Source of the DNA: Pachypanchax playfairii | Lineage: Eukaryota > Chordata > Actinopteri > Cyprinodontiformes > Aplocheilidae | Length of the DNA: 64,000 bases | Assembly (NCBI GenBank): GCA_006937955.1 | Contig: SSNP01000024.1 | Span: 682,001-746,000, forward strand | Direction: 5' to 3' | Part shown: in pieces, positions 23,546 through 36,404 of the stretch | Position numbering within the stretch: the first letter of the stretch is position 1 | Layout: each line of letters opens with the position of its first letter | Notes under the pieces: model-generated | Database searches by the model: none | Seen by the model: only the letters and a program-made list of their open reading frames with translations | Told to the model about the DNA's origin: nothing | Program-made: the position numbers and the translations under genes

Positions 23546-26500
23546 ACCTCGACAAAACAACAACTCTAAAGGGCAAAAGAACTCAACATGACATGAAGTT
23601 TCAAAAACTAATACAGAAGACTAGAAAGTAATTATCAAGCTATAAAACATCAAAGCAACTAAGAGGGTTTGACTCAGAACACAAAATCCAAAAACAGTCA
23701 CAAAAAACTCATGACTCTAGAAACAACCACGTTTTCTTCACATATCAGCACATTTTTAGCAAAATACTTCCATTATTGAACCTTTCATGGTTGTTTCAGA
23801 CATTGAAGAGCAAATCTGGAGCTCCAATGAATTCCATCAGCTCAAATGGACAATTCATACAATGATATGAACATATACTGTATATTAGGTCGCCTATTTC
23901 AGACAGATATGCACACAAAACCAAATGTTACGTCGAGCCCCAGAACACAGTCTCTTCTATCTATGCAGACACACTCATATTCACACACAAAGTTGCAGAT
24001 ACAGCAGCCTCCCCACGCTGAGCGAGCATAATTAGCACACTCATTAAACTCATCTGCATCTCTCTTCAAAGGAGATTGATGCAAATGGGAAGAATTTAGC
24101 CACTGGCAGACACCAGGCTGAAAAGGATCCTGGTTGGGGGAACTGAGTAACAGTGAGACAAAGACTGTTTCATGGCTGAGATTAAACACATTTTTCCACC
24201 CTTCTACTGAACTGTGAGTACTATCAAACCAAGCAAGGATGTTTTATTTGCTCACCTGTCAGATCAGATTGTGTTTAATCACGGTCTGTAGCGTCTGTCC
24301 TGATGATCACAGAACTCTGGGCTCTAAAGGCGAGAGAAGTTTCATTAGGAAAATGCAACGCCATCACTAATTCATTCCTTTAACAAGTTTTGGCTTTGCT
24401 GTTGTATCCTAATGTATTCCTCCACCGTGTTGTTTTGTGTTGATGTCCAAACACCATTAAAAACACATTAATGAGCTGCAACATTCGACAGGTTTCTGAG
24501 CCACCATCAAAATGGCTCTGTGGTTTATTTCGACTCTCTTCTTAATGCTAACTGGTATATAAACAGCGGTTTTAAATAACTTAAACAGTCCAAATTAAAT
24601 CAAATAATATATCTCCTTTAGTCCTTTTTTAAAGGACTCATGAGAAGAGTTTTTTCACACAGCTGTGCTGTTGCTAATGTTCAAAATCTTCAGATTTATG
24701 GTATTAATTGCAAAGACAGGCCTATGGCAAAGAGTTACAATTAGTGATGACACTTTCAGAATGATGTGTTTCCTTCAGCTGTCAGGTTTTATCTTTTAAG
24801 ACCCACCAGAGCAGTCTAGTTCCACACACCAAACAGCGACAGTGTGTGTGAGAACACCAAGCGGAGGTATACAGTCAAGTAACTAGTGAGATGTAGTGAG
24901 CTGCATGTATGATACCTCTAAATGTTTTGTACATATAACCATCGACTACTGTATATGAATGTTGCAACCTGTGAAACATTTACATCATTATTCTCTAAAC
25001 TTGTGTCTGTTTTCATGTGCTGTTAAAACCTTCAAAATTTAGGATGTTTTATTTACATTTGTACTCAACGGATAGACGCTTTTACTGAAAATGCGTTTAT
25101 TGTTTTTGAAGCTTAGAAACTTATTTGTTTATTTGTGAATTTTCAATATTGATCAGACGTTACCGTTTTCTGCATTCAAGGATTTTAATCAGCGCCGTTA
25201 CGCAACATGTACCGCGCGCACATTAGCACCTTCAGAGGTTCTACTGCGATTCAGGTCATCCATCTCTTTCACCTTGCCTTGTTTATTCTTCCTATCTTCA
25301 GGCTTCATGAGTGTATTTTCACACCTCTAATGAGTCCCCTTCTGAATGCTTGTTTTTTCCAACAATGCCTTCATTTGCACGGGGCCGCGTGTGATGGACA
25401 GGCTACCGCCAGCAGCTAAATTCAAGGCAGAGAGGACGAGGAGAGAGATGGATGTTTGCTGCCTGCAGGTTCAATATGATGAAGCTTTTAATATTCTAAC
25501 GAGGCAAATGTCGGCTAAAAAGGTGAACAACATCCCCTCAGTCTAAAAGCCATCAGAGGAGTTAATTAACAGGAGGAGTGAGGTTTGGCTAGGAGGAGGA
25601 GGACTTGTGATTGGGAGTTAAGCCTCACTGTCCAGCGCCTCCATGGACAGGCTGAATTAGCACTGAGGAATATAAATAGGAGCATCTTCGGGGTATTTTT
25701 CTGTTGTTTGGGAGAAAAGAAAGCAAAGCAGAACAGAAAAGAAATTCTCCACAGGGACGTTGTGGCTGGGGAGTTTTATTATTCTCTATTTTAAATGAGA
25801 AGAGTCAAGCAACACTGTTGTGTTAATGAACACAGAAATAATGTCTCTTTAAAATTATCTAGCACAGTTCTGGAATGTTCCAAAACAAAATCTTCACATG
25901 TAGTTAATTACAGTTTTATTTGCAAACATATCAAATATACATTTCTATTTCTGATTACTACAAAAAACTCACATCTGGTCAGGAAAGTTTTTCGTTATGA
26001 ATTATTTGAGGTATTTATCAAACCTGCTGTCGTAAATACTTTAGATTTAATTTAAATATTAAGTTTAAATATAAATCTTTAAATGTAAAAGTAAAAAATC
26101 TGGTTCACTTTACAGGGTCAGTCTTAAACTCTGTATCTTCACTGTGTTTAGTCACTTCTCCTCTTTTTACTCCATCTCCATCCTGAAGCTTTTATGAACT
26201 TGCCTGAGGTGATTACAACTTGATAAATCAACCCAAAACAGCCAGTATAATCTTCTCAAACTCTTCCACCGCCACATTAAAGTTTCACAGGCTTCTGCAT
26301 CTATAAAACACTTTAAAAGACTGTAGACGAAACCAGGTTCCCCCCAGCTCAAGTTCCCTTCATGCAGGATAACCAGCCGGTTGTGTTCTTCAACCTGCGA
26401 CTCATTGAAAACTCATTAAATCCAGTTGTTTTATACATCTGAGAGATTCTCTCCTGCACTCTCACCCCGTTCTGTGCTTCAGCAGCGGGTTCCTGCAAAG

Positions 26501-26993
26501 TTCCTGCCATCTTTCCTCTCAATCACATGTTCCCTGAGCCCCGTGGTCACATGATGCTCATAACTTGGGTCAGTCCTGCTTTAGATTCTCAACAACCAGC
26601 CAATTCCTGCACAAGAGCCCCACACGTGTGGATCACTCCCCCTTTTCAAGGTGCCCTGCCATATAAAATTGTTTTTCTGAGTATTTTTTTTTTTCACTTC
26701 ATGAAGGATGTTATAAGGTATGTTACTCGGACAGTTGTAGCGCTGTTGCGCAGCGGGGCAGGAAACAGGAAGCCGTGCTCTCACAGGCTAGTTGTTAGCC
26801 AATCAGCGAATTAGCATATAAATATGAATAAAGGCCTGAATCAAGGTCGATTTTCAAACAGTCAGATTTCTCAGAGCTTGAAAGTCTGGACATTAGTTTT
26901 TCCTAATGTTTTTTAGATAAAAAATATTGCAGCTCATAGGCTAATACTTCAGAAACAACCTCAAAGTCATGAGATATCAGTGACAGAGCACCT
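23546..26993. other. Intergenic, possible non-coding conserved sequence
   Basis: No gene recognised. The segment at about 23990-24130 is less repetitive than its surroundings and contains a perfect POU octamer ATGCAAAT (24079-24086) near ATTA homeodomain-type motifs. The segment 25400-25700 is similarly non-repetitive. These could be regulatory, but sequence alone cannot show conservation. Confidence 0.3.
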
Positions 26994-26997
26994 TTAA

Positions 26998-27354
26998 AGC
27001 TATAGTGCGTAACTTCTGTCGCCCCCTAGCGGAATTTTGCGTTATTACAACAATGAAGCTGGCGCTTCCATATGACGTACGCCCACCTGTCGTTCCCCCC
27101 CCCCCTTCCCCCAGCTATCCCTCTGCCACTGTGATTCGCGATTCCACAACATTTTTTAATGTAATGACGTAATTTCCTGCGCGCCAGCGCGCGAATGTCG
27201 CCGGTCGACACGCAAAGTAAAAATGATATATATTGAAAAATACCGTGAGATGTTTGAGGAGCCGATCGGCTTAATCTGCATTGTGTCATCTCTTCTAATA
27301 GTGGCTTGGCTGAAACGGACATTCACGGACATGTAAAAGTTACGCACTATAGCT
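26998..27354. mobile_element. MITE with TTAA target duplication, 357 bp
   Basis: Perfect 18 bp terminal inverted repeats AGCTATAGTGCGTAACTT are flanked by TTAA at 26994-26997 and 27355-27358. TTAA duplication is typical of piggyBac or Kolobok elements. The interior includes a 13 bp C-run near 27097 and has no transposase frame. A CTAGGGGGCGAC motif on the minus strand at about 27016-27030 is CTCF-like with a mismatch. Confidence 0.85.
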
Positions 27355-28499
27355 TTAAGCTCCACCCAGGATACAGATACGCTGTATCTCTATTCCATGG
27401 AAGTTTTAAGAAATAATGGGGACCTGCTACACTAAAAGAGGAGCTCACTGTGTTCTTTATTCAGTCCTGAAGACCAACACCCTGCAAAGATCAGTCACAT
27501 TCTGGTTGAGGAATTGAATATCTCTAAAAAATTCATAAAGAAGCTGCTTGAATGAAAATATCCTGTCAGTTTATGACAGGAGACGTGTCCGTGTTGTCCG
27601 CCCTCGTATCTGCATCACGTTTGTCTGTGAAAGGAGCAGAACATAAAGGCTTTGAACTTTTATCATGCATGTTCCTCTCTACTTCTTTACATCCACCCCC
27701 ATCAACCAACCACGTTCCACCCTATTTCAGCTTCTTTGCTCTCTAACGGATGGTATTTGGTCTCATCAGTACTTTATTTGAGCTCTTATTTATTTTATCC
27801 ACATTAAGGTTTCCAGTCAGCTCTGATGATTTCAGTCCATCCATCTGGAACATGAATGTTTGTCGTGTTGGAGGTTGTTATGATGTCTGACACCTGGATT
27901 GTCTTCCCGGTGGAGTCCCTTCCTTAATTATGTTGATTCAGCTTTATTTGTTTTGCTGCATCTCCATTTGTGGATTTGTTGCTTTCAGCGAGCAGCAACA
28001 TAAAAAACCATCTAAAACGTGAACTGCGGTTGAATTAAATATGTCAGAACGGATTACACACAACAAAATGTCAGGCAAGGATGAACCTGCTTAATAACCT
28101 GTAAAATTGTGTCCCATTCGGCTTATTATTCATAATGTAGAGTGTGCAGATACACTCCTGTTTGCAGGACAGCTGAACTGTGTTTATTAGAGGCAAAGTG
28201 CTGATTTCACACATGATTGTAGATTATAAAAATGCTTTATTTTCCAGCTGAAGCTATTATTTCAATTTAGTCAGTTCTACCAGGAGCAGGACCATCATCA
28301 TTACAAACATAATAATCTTTGAAAAAATAAAACTGAATTGCTTCACTAATTATTCTGCAACTCAGGGAAACGTTGGCCTCGATGCTTACTGCCACGGCCA
28401 GAAAACAGAAAGAAGATTAGGATTTTTTACATCCATGAATGTTAGAGTTTGGTCAATTGTGCTGGCTGCATCTCACATTTCAAACATTCTGGGGTTTAA

Positions 28500-28600
28500 A
28501 GGAATAATATGTAGTCACCAACACCAGGTGGCAGTAATGAGCAAAATCAAAACCCCGTCACTTCCACTGACCACCACAAGGTGGCAGAAACAAGTATTCA
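28500..28600 (+). repeat. Repeat segment with two CAGGTGGCAG/AAGGTGGCAG motifs
   Basis: ACACCAGGTGGCAG (28521-28534) and CCACAAGGTGGCAG (28574-28587) each differ from the CTCF core by one base and lie 53 bp apart in the same orientation. The surrounding AGGAATAATATGTAGT and CCCCGTCACTTCC blocks look repeat-derived. Confidence 0.35.
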
Positions 28601-28680
28601 AGTGCACAGAGTAGCAATGTTCAGGAATGTAGTCACGAAGCTATCTCCAGCGTGTAATTGCGTCGTCAATATTTACTCTA

Positions 28681-28708
28681 GACAAGACAAGACAAGACAA
28701 GACAAGAC
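28681..28708. repeat. (GACAA)n microsatellite
   Basis: Five to six pentamers of GACAA preceded by CTA. The flank GAGGAAAATTCTTTTGTCAC also looks like repeat tail. Confidence 0.85.
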
Positions 28709-28826
28709 GAGGAAAATTCTTTTGTCACAAGCATGCTCAATGCAGCCAAAGAACAAGAAAAATGAAAAATATGCAATAAGTAATAATAAGAATAAAATAA
28801 AAACAGTATGCATAAGTACCGTAAAC

Positions 28827-28852
28827 TATAATAATAATAATAATAATAATAT
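28827..28852. repeat. (ATA)n microsatellite
   Basis: About eight ATA triplets, read as poly-Asn or poly-Ile in chance frames. Confidence 0.9.
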
Positions 28853-30968
28853 TATGCTTCTGTGACTCGTAGCGTCCCTTTTTTATTTCACCATAAACTA
28901 ACTCCGGCGATGATACGACTCGTTTTGAAGTCTTGACCACTAGATCAGGATCGCGGTCGAAAACTGGCTTATACTCGCTCTAGTGGTGGAGAAAAGTACT
29001 ACAAGTTTGCTGCACCGACAAAAACATAAAAAAGATCAACAACTTCTTAAAATAAAAATAAATCACATCATGGCAAACAACATTTTGTTTAGCTCTCTAA
29101 TTATGGTATTACTTTATTTTTAAACTTCGTTTTCTTATTTGTTTACTGTTTCGCTGTTTATCGCGGCACTGATGTCATTTCCTGAAGGGGCGGGCCAGAT
29201 AGCTTGACTAGGCACCAGAGCGGTTACATGCAGAGAAATTCCACTTTGAATCACATTATCTGGGTAGTTTAGTCAGACTATTCAAAGTCCAGTTCGGTTT
29301 GATTTCAGTCGTTTAAGCCGTTTACATGCGTTTCAGACGTCCGATTTCAGGCAATAAATCAAATTTCTCTGGCTGCATTTAAAGGGACTGATTTTCTGTG
29401 AGTTTCTCTTGATCATGAATAATATAAGTATTCTGAGCTCCTCTACAGGATCTCACATCATTCCTTCACACATACAAGGTACCATCCCATTTACATGTTA
29501 ATAGTGATCCTAAAACAAACATGTGATCACAAGACTATTAACCCTGTAGTTCCAGGGCAAAGAGCTGTTGTAAAATGCTAATTCATACTTTATCCATCCA
29601 CTCCAGCGTCTGACATGTGGCTCTGCAATTATCTGGTTCCTGAATGTGGAGGCTTCACCGGAGCTCAGATGGGTACAATTAAAAGCAGATGCTGCTCCAG
29701 CTGATGGGGTGAATGCGTGTGGTTCAGATGCTGAATTATATAGACAGAAAGATGGGAACTGATGCAAGCGGAGCTCCTTTAGCGCTAATCTGAGAGGCTT
29801 CCTGCTGCTTCAGATCAGAGAAGAGGAATACGATCCCCGACCCCGCGAGGCCGAAGGCTCACTGAGGAGCAAAGATAAAGGAAAACAGTATGGAAGGGGG
29901 AACGCTGGAGGAAACGGACTTAACTATCCTAACAGTGCAAAGAAGAGGATTTCTGAGGAGGCCTGGGAAAGTAGGCCAAGCAAAAGAGCCACAAACCTCA
30001 GCAGGTCATGTGCTCACTGAGGTGAAAAATCAAGGAAAAGGAGGAGAGTGTGGAGGTAAGAGAGAGAAAAAGTGACAGAGAGAGGAATACATCACACAAC
30101 GGGAGATTTTCTAAAAGATCAAGAGATTTCTTTTACATCTGCGTCTTTATTTTTAGGTTAAGTCATTAAAAGTTCATATGGTTAGGATTAGAATAACCCC
30201 ATATAATGATTTTCTATTAATCACAAAGTCATACCACCTTAAAACTAAAAATAAAATTCTAATGTAACACACAAATCATGAACATCATGCTGTGTCACAA
30301 AAAAAGTGTCCACCAACTTAGATATAATAACTGTAATGTTACGCGTGAGAAAAGGTCGTACTGTCAGTGGAGTGATGCCAAATGCAGACCAACGACTCAG
30401 AGCTGTGACTCAGACTTTGTTTGCTCTCGGGGAGTGAAAGTCAGAGAAACGTTCGGATGGAGAAAGTAGCTCAAAGAACACAGAGAGTAAAAAAGGCAGA
30501 GAATGACTGATGAGAAGCAGGTGGGCATGTAATGATCGGGTGGCACAGATAGACAAGAATTAGCCTAATTAGCAAAAACAACATGAGTGTCAAAAGCTAA
30601 GAGAGCACAATGATAAGCAAGCAAAGATGATGATCTGCCACATTGGCTGAACCAGAAATCTGGCAATGGGTGAATGAATAAAAGCTGTTAGATTGTTTGG
30701 TTGATGAGAAGAGGGTCATCAGGTGAACATGATGATCAACAGTCTGGAAATTAACATCTGACCTGCAACACAGTCACATGAGACAAAAACAGGTCTCTTC
30801 TATAAAATAATATGCACATTGGAAAGTCAAGATGAATAAAAAACATCAGTTTAAAGAGTTTAACAAGTTGTGTTCTAATCCCCAAACACATCATTTGTTT
30901 GTTTGTTTCTGTGACCTCTAACTTAATTTTGTTATATGCTACAAGCCCAAGAAATAATACTGACAAAT
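28853..30968. other. Intergenic, no gene recognised
   Basis: Ordinary AT-rich sequence. The block 29560-29800 is free of obvious repeats and could be conserved non-coding sequence, but nothing in it identifies a function. Confidence 0.4.
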
Positions 30969-31778
30969 CTACTGATCCATCAATCAGCTGATCCATCAAT
31001 CAGCTGATCCATCAATCTACTGATCCATCAATCAGCTGATCCATCAATCTACTGATCCATCAATCAGCTGATCCATCAATCTACTGATCCATCAATCAGC
31101 TGATCCATCAGTCAGCTGATCCATCAATCAGTTGATCCATCAATCAGCTGATCCATCAATTAGTTGATCCATCAATCAGTTGATCCATCAATCAGCTGAT
31201 CCATCAATCAGTTGATCCATCAATCAGCTGATCCATCAATCAGCTGATCCATCAATCAGTTGATCCATCAATCAGTTGATCCATCAATCAGCTGATCCAT
31301 CAATCAGTTGATCCATCAATCAGCTGATCCATCAATCAGCTGATCCATCAATCAGTTGATCCATCAATCAGTTGATCCATCAATCAGCTGATCCATCAAT
31401 CAGTTGATCCATCAATCAGCTGATCCATCAATCAGCTGATCCATCAATCAGTTGATCCATCAATCAGTTGATCCATCAATCAGCTGATCCATCAATCAGT
31501 TGATCCATCAATCAGCTGATCCATCAATCAGCTGATCCATCAATCAGTTGATCCATCAATCAGTTGATCCATCAATCAGCTGATCCATCAATCAGTTGAT
31601 CCATCAATCAGCTGATCCATCAATCAGCTGATCCATCAATCAGTTGATCCATCAATCAGTTGATCCATCAATCAGTTGATCCATCAATCAGTTGATCCAT
31701 CAATCAGCTGATCCATCAATCAGTTGATCCATCAATCAGTTGATCCATCAATCTACTGATCCATCAATCTGCTGACCC
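30969..31778. repeat. 16 bp minisatellite, about 50 units, with a higher-order period
   Basis: The unit is CTGATCCATCAATCAG or its variant with TTG at the start. The proximal part alternates a CAGCTG unit with a CTACTG unit (32 bp dimer). From about 31157 the C/T variants follow the six-unit order TTCTCC, repeated five times, a 96 bp higher-order repeat. Each unit contains an E-box (CAGCTG or CAGTTG) and, on the minus strand, TGATTGAT. There are no spacers, so it is not a CRISPR array. Confidence 0.93.
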
Positions 31779-32235
31779 AATCATCAACTGACTCACTATT
31801 CAACCAACCAATCATTTGGCTAACTCAATTAACAGGAACCCTAATAACTAACCAGTTGTTTATTTAACCAACCCATTAATGGGGTAATCCATTAATCAGA
31901 CAACCAGTTATTTGGCAGACTAGTTAATCAGCCAACCCATTAAACAACCAACTGATTATTTGGCTGACCCATTAATTTGCCAAAGCATTAATCAGTTTAC
32001 CCATTAATTGGTTGACCCATTAATCAGCTGACCTTTTATTCAATTAACCAATTATTAGAGATGGCCATTATCATACCCACCCATAAATCAGTTGACCCAT
32101 TAATCAACTGATTGTTTGGCAGACTCATTAATTAGTTGGCCCATTATTCCAACAACCATTGATTTGACAGACTAATGAATAGACTGACCCATTAATCAAC
32201 CAACCAGTTATTTGTCTGATCCATTAATTGGTGGA
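31779..32235. repeat. Decayed flank of the minisatellite
   Basis: Degenerate units of the type TGACCCATTAATCAGC and CAACCAGTTATTTGGC continue for about 450 bp at irregular spacing. They look like an older, diverged part of the same tandem array, in which CCATCAATCA has drifted to CCATTAATCA. Confidence 0.65.
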
Positions 32236-32314
32236 TATGTTCCATTATTTACATAATTTGCCATTAACCATGCATGAGGCTGCACAGTTACTAGTACTAT
32301 CAAAACTTAGCAGA

Positions 32315-32880
32315 GACTTTTCTACATTAAGTTTGAATGTTCTCTCTGTACATGTGTGGGTTTACTCTGGGATATAATTTTCTTCCCAAAAGACCAAAAC
32401 CATGCAGATTAGCTTATTTATTGACCCTAGGTGTGACTGTTTTGAAAGGTTTGCCTCTTTGTGACCCTGTGATGGACTGGTGACCTGTTCAGGATCTGCA
32501 TCCTAGTAAAAAAACACCAGATCCCATGACCTTGGCAGGAACATCCAATCATAAACTGCTTCAGGGTCATGAGGAGCTGATGCCTATCTCCAGCAGTCAT
32601 TGGTCAGGAGATGGGGTCACACCTAGCTTGGACAGCTAACCAGTGCATCCCAGGACACACCCTCACACCTAGGGCCAACTTAGATTTGCCAATCACCTGC
32701 CATGCCTGTTGGTCTTTGGGAGGAAGCTGCAGTCCTTGGATAAAATCCACAAATTAACTAAGAGAACATGCAAACATGCAGAAAGGTTCTGGACTAGTTT
32801 TGAAATCAGGACCTTCTTGCAGGAAGACAGCAGTGCTACGAACTGTGCAACTGAACAGTCCCTTGACAGAAACAACAGAT
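32315..32880. repeat. Inverted pair of old teleost interspersed repeats
   Basis: The plus-strand arm (about 32315-32500) follows the fish repeat order: TGTTCTC, then GTGTGGGTTTACTCTGGG, then AAAGACCAAAACCATGCA, then CCTAGGTGTGACTG and GATGGACTGGTGACCTG. The second arm (about 32650-32880) carries the same modules in reverse: CACACCTAGGGCCAACTTAG, then TTGGGAGGAAGC, then AGAACATGCAAACATGCAG. About 150 bp separates the arms. Both are strongly diverged. Confidence 0.65.
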
Positions 32881-33875
32881 AAAAAACTGAGTGGATGACT
32901 GTATCACCATGCCTGTTGTCTTTTACAGACAAAGACTGATTTGACTTGATGTTTTTGTACAAGGTTTAAAGGAGTAGGGGTGAGAGCAGAGGAGGAAGCT
33001 TCCAGAATCATGTTGTTTGAAGGAAAGATAATTACCACGGTGGAAACATGAAGAAAATGAGCACATTTCATCTGAAGTGTTTGTGCCATGCCGTTCCTCC
33101 ACCTCCTCTGGAAAGCTACAGCTGCTGTCCAACTGTGATAAAGCCCAGCCTCTTTTCTACAAAAAAAAAAGAAAAGCTTTGTGAATTAAACACTCCTGGC
33201 ATCCGAGATTGTTCTCAGCTATTTGTTAAGACTTTACAGGCTTTTTCTCCCAGTATGAGAAAATATACTTTAACATTAACATTTTGTGCACATGTGGACA
33301 CTCATTTCAGTTACTCATATAGAAATACATGAATATTTATTTTAAAATGTGTATTTTCATTTCTGGAACTCAAAGGTAAAAGATTGAGCATACTCATTGG
33401 ATGGGGCTGGAGGCAAATAAATTAAACAGAAGGAGAAATGGTTTAATGGAAGCTTCTGATGCCTCAGAGAGAAACATTAATGACTTTATCAGAATATACA
33501 AACAGAAAATTACAAACAACAAATAATTTGATTGCAATGTTGTCAAATGTAGCTGTTACTTCAGCTGGCTATCAATTAAATATTTATTTCCCATGTGCTT
33601 ATATGATTGATGAAGGTTTAAAGTAATATAGACATGCATTTTCAACTTCATGTACGCCCAAAAAGAACACAAAGACAGAACCATACCATGCATAGATGGT
33701 GCTCAAATCAAATATTGTGTCAAATATTGGGTGTGATACAGAGATCAACAAGTTAGATAAAATGCAAGTAGAAACATAAAAAATACATTTAAAATGTAAT
33801 TACTGGAAAATATCTATGGAGACATTTATTTAATTTCAAAAAGGAATAATTGTATTTTGTGTTAGTTTCAGTCCA
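32881..33875. other. Intergenic, no gene recognised
   Basis: AT-rich with a short A-run near 33161. No exon or transposon boundary is seen. Confidence 0.5.
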
Positions 33876-33879
33876 TTAA

Positions 33880-34307
33880 AGATCCACTCCAATGAAAATC
33901 CTGTTTTTTGTGTTGTTAACATGTTCTTGTGGTATTCTTCTGATAATAGAGGACGTATCTTGAGAAAATTCAGCCCAAAATTGCATTTTGGAGTATTTCT
34001 GCTTTTATATTGAATGTGACTCATTAGTAATTTGAAAAATGCTGTTTGAAAAACAATGTTGTTGTGATGTAAGAAATGGACTGGGCGGGGTTAGAATGCT
34101 AGCATAAACAGAGATCTCTTAGCAACAGGGAAAGGGGCGGGGTTATCCTTTGCACCAACTGCTCTGCCTACACAGAGGCGAAATGCTAATGCGATACTGC
34201 CGGTATGGAGAAACAGGTTGTGTGAGTTTGGGTAAAATACCATAGTTGTAATTTAATGACCACTAAGAACATTTTAAAATAGCTAAAAATATGATCGGAG
34301 TGGGTCT
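33880..34307. mobile_element. MITE with TTAA target duplication, 428 bp
   Basis: Ends are AGATCCACTCCAAT and, inverted, AGACCCACTCCGAT, two mismatches in 14 bp. TTAA flanks it at 33876-33879 and 34308-34311. The interior has GGGCGGGGTTAGAATGCTAG and GGGGCGGGGTTATCC blocks. There is no open transposase. It is consistent with a piggyBac or Kolobok-type non-autonomous element. Confidence 0.82.
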
Positions 34308-34685
34308 TTAAAGTTATGAGTAACTGTCCTTGTCACAAGAAATGTAAAAGTATATTAAAGAAATGAATGCACTGATTCAATTATAGTTTTAAAAAGTAAG
34401 ATTATTCATTAGCATATTAATATACTCATGAAGTTTCTAATATGTATTTTTAACTCTCAGTTTTAACTGAATTTAAATATCGTAAAACAAATCAAGAAAT
34501 AAACACAGAGATAAATAATTAAATGATTTTGAATATCATCTAATGGCACATGGATATACTTTTTGAGCCATTTATTTATTTTTTTCAGTTTAATCATTAT
34601 GTTGGCAGCTTCAGTGCTCCATACTGGAAGAAATATTTTCTTTTTAATATCCATATTAAAAAACAGTCACGGTAGTATTAATAAG

Positions 34686-34790
34686 TCAAGTTTATATATA
34701 GAGTACTTTAACCTACAGCATGACCAAAGTGCTGTACAGCAAATCAAGAAATAAAACAAAATATAACAATAAACAAATATCTAAACAAAG
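34686..34790 (+). repeat. SINE-like 'TTTATATAGAGTACTTT' repeat fragment
   Basis: TCAAGTTTATATATAGAGTA followed by AAAGTGCTGTACAG matches the teleost repeat whose better copy is at 56143-56215. The A-rich tail extends into simple sequence. Confidence 0.5.
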
Positions 34791-36404
34791 AATAAAACCA
34801 GGAAGAAAAAATAAAATTAAAATAAAAAAGAAGAAATATTATTTACTAAATTTATTAAATGATAAATTTACATTTTGAATATGATTAGTTTGTGCATATA
34901 TATATATATTTACCTATTTACAGATGTTTTATTTTGGCACTTTCAGCCTTCCATAAACATTATGGGCGTACAAACCATAAATAAAAACAATAAAGGAGAT
35001 CTGTGGGTTTTTGTGTGTCTGTGTCATATTATGTGCTTTTGGACAACATGTCAGCATTGTGCATCAGTTATGAGAAGCTGTGTGAGGTATGTGTGTATCT
35101 TCATGTGGGCTCAGCTGTCAGGCCTCAGTAGCAGGCCATTACCTCCGATTTCAGTCCAGGGTCTATCAAGCATAGGACATCAACATCCCCCTGAACACGT
35201 CGTCAGACACACAGACCTTCTATCTCCTCACCTTGGCCTGATGGGTTATCACTGGGGGAATGTACATCCACTTCCAAAGACAATTTGTCTTAAAGGTGCA
35301 GATGGCGCCCTGTTGAAAAGTCCCTCGTCTCTGTGTCTCTCAGGTACGCGAAGTGCCTGAAGGCTATAAGGAAGACGGGCTGACATGATGTTTTGGCTGA
35401 CTGACGACAGCTTGGCTTCTCACACGAGTAGAGAAATAACTTATTTCTCCACTTGAGGTTCAAACGAAGAAGCAAGAAGCACCAAATCTTTTCTAAAACA
35501 ACATTTTCTTGCTGACTTGAAGCATACTAATGTGATTTAGATTTATCTAGGTGTGGCACTTGATAACAGCAAGCAACAAGCAGGCAGCAAGTTTTTTTCT
35601 GGATTTATTTATTTCCTCCGTGTGAGCCAGGAATTCCTGGCAGACATCAGCACACTGACTGTGGATACATGGCTCTGCAGTGGGACAGTGACTGAGGCAG
35701 ATGTTTGGCTGTGTTATGACCTCAGTAATAAGACAGACATGTGGCTGTGTTGCATCCAGAGGAGCAGGTGCTGCCATCACACTGCCATTACCATCTGCAC
35801 TGATGAGATCTGGGGACTCAGCCGTGATGGATGTTACAGCGTTTATTATCCCTTAAAGTAAAATATAAAACTAATAATTGTGCAAGCTGGTGAAGTCGGG
35901 AGCCCACTACAAAAATCAGCATATTTCAAAAGGGACTTACGGTGTAAATCTTATGTTTTATGCATTATATCATTACATTAAATCTGTGTTATAACTCACC
36001 CAGAAAACAAAGAACTGTTTGGTATAATTTTATGTAAAGTTCTCTGCAAAGAACATGTAAAAAAGAACCATTTAAAGGGACGTTAATCAGTAGTTCTACA
36101 ATATTTTTGAAGGTTTTTTAAAGTTTTTATTGAACTTTTGCTGTTTTTTGATTCATGTCCAGTCCAGACCTTAAACCACGACAGTTCATACAAAAATAAA
36201 ATAACCAGTATCACAAACTAATGCCAATAAAACAAATCCAGTAGCCTGATTCATAGAAACTGAGAGATGTTTGGTTCTTCAGTTTATAACTTTGTACATC
36301 CTAAAATATCATTTAATGTATAAAACTGTTTCTTTGCTGTTTTAATAACTTCAGCTAAAGAAATGAGAAAAAAATGTGTTATTGTGCTAGAAAGCTAGAT
36401 AGTC
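34791..36404. other. Intergenic, no gene recognised
   Basis: The 161-residue frame at 34875-35360 begins in an (AT)n run and has no family resemblance. The block 35130-35360 is moderately GC-rich but without splice-site context that I trust. Confidence 0.4.

Noticed and set aside
30969..31778. CRISPR-like array of direct repeats
   Set aside because: The repeats are contiguous without unique spacers and lie in vertebrate DNA, so this is a minisatellite.
34875..35360. 161-residue plus-strand frame
   Set aside because: It begins in an AT repeat, has vertebrate intergenic composition and matches no family.
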